A DNA stretch of 39,669 nucleotides from CAZDYP01 sp964509505. Lineage in GTDB: Bacteria; Chloroflexota; Anaerolineae; JACRMK01. Each line of letters begins with the position of its first letter. Within the stretch, counting starts at the first letter, position 1. Below, in pieces: positions 37,942 through 39,669 of the stretch. Both the position numbers and the translations under genes were made by a program. The notes under the pieces are model-generated. The model ran no database searches, had not been told where the DNA came from, and saw only the letters and a program-made list of their open reading frames with translations. The stretch lies in contig CAZDYP010000021.1 in NCBI GenBank assembly GCA_964509505.1, forward strand, positions 1-39,669, read 5' to 3'.

Positions 37942-39669
37942 CTACTTCTTCCGAAACACCACCTGCCCCTTCGCCTCATCCACCACCACCGTATCCCCTT
38001 CGCGGAACGTGCCATTGAGAATTGCGAGCGCGAGCGGGTCTTGCACCTCGCGTTGAATCGCGCGCTTCAGTGGACGCGCGCCATACAACGGGTCGTTGCC
38101 CATCACCGCCAGCGTGCCTTTCGCGTCGGGCGTCACTTCCAGTGTAATGTTGCGTTGCGCCAACAACTTTTCCAAGCGCCGCAGTTGAATCGTCACGATC
38201 TCTTTCAGCTGTTCCATGCCGAGCGAATGGAAGATGACGATTTCATCCACGCGGTTCAGAAACTCTGGACGGAAATGTTTGTTCATCGTGTCGCGCACCA
38301 GCTCGCGCATCTCCGCCTCGTTGTGCGCGAACTCGCGGATGTACTGCGAGCCGATGTTGCTCGTCATGATCACAATCGTATTTTTGAAGTTGACCGTGCG
38401 CCCTTGCCCATCCGTCAGTCGCCCATCATCCAACAATTGCAATAGCACGTTGAACACTTCCGTATGCGCCTTTTCGATTTCGTCGAATAGGACAACTGAA
38501 TACTGTCTGCGCCGCACCGCTTCGGTCAATTGCCCACCTTCATCGTAGCCAACATAGCCCGGTGGCGCGCCGATGAGCCGCGAGACCGTGTGCTTCTCCT
38601 GATACTCGCTCATGTCAATGCGAATCATCGCCTGCTCGTCATCGAACAAGAACTCTGCGAGCGCGCGTCCCAATTCGGTCTTGCCGACACCCGTCGGTCC
38701 CAAAAAGATGAACGAGCCAATCGGACGGTTTGGGTCTTGCAGTCCCGCGCGCGAGCGCCGCACCGCATTCGACACCGCGCGAATCGCTTCGTCTTGCCCG
38801 ACGACGCGCGTCCGCAAATTCTCCTCCATGTGGACGAGCTTCTGCACCTCGCCTTCCATCAGTTTCGTGACGGGAATGCCCGTCCACTTCGAGACGATGG
38901 CGGCGATGTCATCCGCGCCGACTTCTTCTTTAAGCAACGCGCCTTTCTGCTGTAAATCTTTAATTTTTGACTCTTGCCCTTGTAGTTTCGTTTCTAATTC
39001 GCGCATCGTGCCGTAGCGCAGGCGCGCCGCTTTCTCCAACTCGGCGCGCCGCTCCGCTTGTTCGATCTCGCCGCGCGTCTGCTCGATTTTTTCTTTCGTC
39101 TGCTGCAACGATTGAATCGCGGTCTTCTCCATATCCCAGCGCGCGCGCAGTTGATTGGACTCCTCGCGCAAGTCCGCCAACTCTTTTTCGAGTTTGTGTA
39201 CGCGCTCCTTCGAAGCGTCATCGCGTTCTTTCTTCAACGCCTCGCGCTCAATCTCCAACTGCATCACACGGCGGTCAATCTCGTCCAGTGCTTGCGGCTT
39301 CGAGTCAATCTCGGTGCGGAGGCGCGACGCCGCCTCGTCAATCAAGTCAATCGCTTTGTCGGGCAGGAAGCGGTCGCTGATGTAACGGTCGCTCAACGTC
39401 GCTGCCGCAATCACCGCGCTGTCTTGAATGCGGACGCCGTGATGCACCTCGTAGCGTTCCTTCAGTCCGCGCAAAATCGAGATGGTGTCCTCGACCGTCG
39501 GTTGCCCGACGAGAATCGGTTGGAAGCGACGCTCCAACGCCGCGTCTTTCTCGATGTGCTTGCGATATTCGTCGAGCGTCGTTGCGCCGATAGCGTGCAA
39601 CTCGCCGCGCGCCAGCATCGGCTTGAGCATGTTACTCGCGTCCATCGCGCCCTCGGCCGCGCCTGCGCC
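37942..39669 (-). CDS. clpB: ATP-dependent chaperone ClpB, C-terminal part (cut by window edge)
   Basis: 575 residues are visible; the 5' part lies beyond base 39669. ClpB is a hexameric AAA+ disaggregase acting with DnaK. The visible part begins in NBD1 ('GAGAAEGAMDASNMLKPMLA', 'IGATTLDEYRKHIEKDAALE', and the arginine-finger region 'RRF'). The coiled-coil middle domain (Glu/Lys/Arg-rich, about 'LEKELADLREESNQLRARWD') follows. NBD2 has Walker A 'LGPTGVGKTEL', Walker B 'VVLFDEIEKAH' and sensor 'NIGSQYI'. It ends 'VVVDEAKGQVVFRKK', and this 3' end is the sequence copied repeatedly to its left. The open frame continues to the window edge. Confidence 0.96.
   Translation of the reverse strand, partial: GAGAAEGAMDASNMLKPMLARGELHAIGATTLDEYRKHIEKDAALERRFQPILVGQPTVEDTISILRGLKERYEVHHGVRIQDSAVIAAATLSDRYISDRFLPDKAIDLIDEAASRLRTEIDSKPQALDEIDRRVMQLEIEREALKKERDDASKERVHKLEKELADLREESNQLRARWDMEKTAIQSLQQTKEKIEQTRGEIEQAERRAELEKAARLRYGTMRELETKLQGQESKIKDLQQKGALLKEEVGADDIAAIVSKWTGIPVTKLMEGEVQKLVHMEENLRTRVVGQDEAIRAVSNAVRRSRAGLQDPNRPIGSFIFLGPTGVGKTELGRALAEFLFDDEQAMIRIDMSEYQEKHTVSRLIGAPPGYVGYDEGGQLTEAVRRRQYSVVLFDEIEKAHTEVFNVLLQLLDDGRLTDGQGRTVNFKNTIVIMTSNIGSQYIREFAHNEAEMRELVRDTMNKHFRPEFLNRVDEIVIFHSLGMEQLKEIVTIQLRRLEKLLAQRNITLEVTPDAKGTLAVMGNDPLYGARPLKRAIQREVQDPLALAILNGTFREGDTVVVDEAKGQVVFRKK

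Noticed and set aside
32205..37953. Classical integron cassette array
   Set aside because: No integrase or attI in the window, and the repeats are derived from clpB's 3' end with a terminator, not from attC-type sites. Only the modular look is similar.
37633..38445. 270-codon plus-strand frame across the clpB end
   Set aside because: Antisense to clpB and the antitoxin; long only because of the G+C-rich codon pattern.

Overview
The window looks like a chromosomal stretch of a Chloroflexota bacterium, probably Anaerolineae-like. This is inferred from G+C-rich coding, Thr/Pro-rich 'PTPTATP' linkers in surface proteins, an LCP cell-wall enzyme with such a linker, two STAND-type ATPases, a DUF4058 gene, and intergenic spacers full of short tandem and palindromic repeats. 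No taxonomic marker gene is present, so the assignment is an inference.

Layout. (1) 1-1.7 kb, plus strand: a cysteine-dioxygenase-like cupin and a DUF62 SAM hydroxide adenosyltransferase. (2) 1.7-19.7 kb, all minus strand: two coupled STAND ATPases preceded by a MITE; ilvE; holA; an RlmI-like rRNA methyltransferase; a DUF6391 membrane protein; a 52-codon gene; a lectin-like surface protein; an aminoglycoside/choline-kinase-type phosphotransferase; an M3 oligoendopeptidase; a PyrK-like iron-sulfur flavoprotein; and a 1200-residue glycogen synthase-glucan phosphorylase fusion. (3) 19.9-27.8 kb, all plus strand: a degenerate PyrD-like protein; a 540-bp gap with several DnaA-box-like sites; tRNA-Val(GAC); and a glycine/serine block gcvT-gcvH-gcvPA-rraA-like-serB-serA. 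The strand switch near 20 kb and the DnaA-like boxes beside it fit a possible replication origin, but dnaA and dnaN are absent. (4) 27.9-31.1 kb, minus strand: a D-cysteine desulfhydrase/ACC-deaminase homologue, an LCP protein and proC. (5) 31.3-38 kb: an accessory island. (6) 38 kb to the end, minus strand: the C-terminal 575 residues of ClpB.

The most interesting part is the accessory island. Beyond the true clpB 3' end there are four more partial copies of that 3' end, each followed by the same terminator hairpin. Between these copies lie a Phd-PIN toxin-antitoxin pair, a DUF4058 gene, a VapB-VapC pair, and a group with a membrane protein plus a Tat-exported transglycosylase/M23 hydrolase. 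Two copies also carry a sigma70-type promoter that drives the adjacent antitoxin gene. I read this as serial insertion of small cassettes at the clpB 3' end, each leaving behind an old gene tail. No integrase is visible.

Two other candidate systems stand out. One is an operon of an HTH + cold-shock-like + TPR + STAND ATPase (930 aa) overlapping a second STAND ATPase (513 aa). The other is a membrane protein and a dual peptidoglycan hydrolase behind a promoter whose spacer is filled by a LexA-like palindrome, AGAACAATTGTTCT.

Spacers are dominated by repeats: short tandem repeats with inverted arms, hairpins of the AGGGTTT-AAACCCT type, purine-rich 'CACAGAG' inverted repeats, one MITE with a 5-bp target duplication, and REP-like sequence inserted in frame into rlmI and gcvT.
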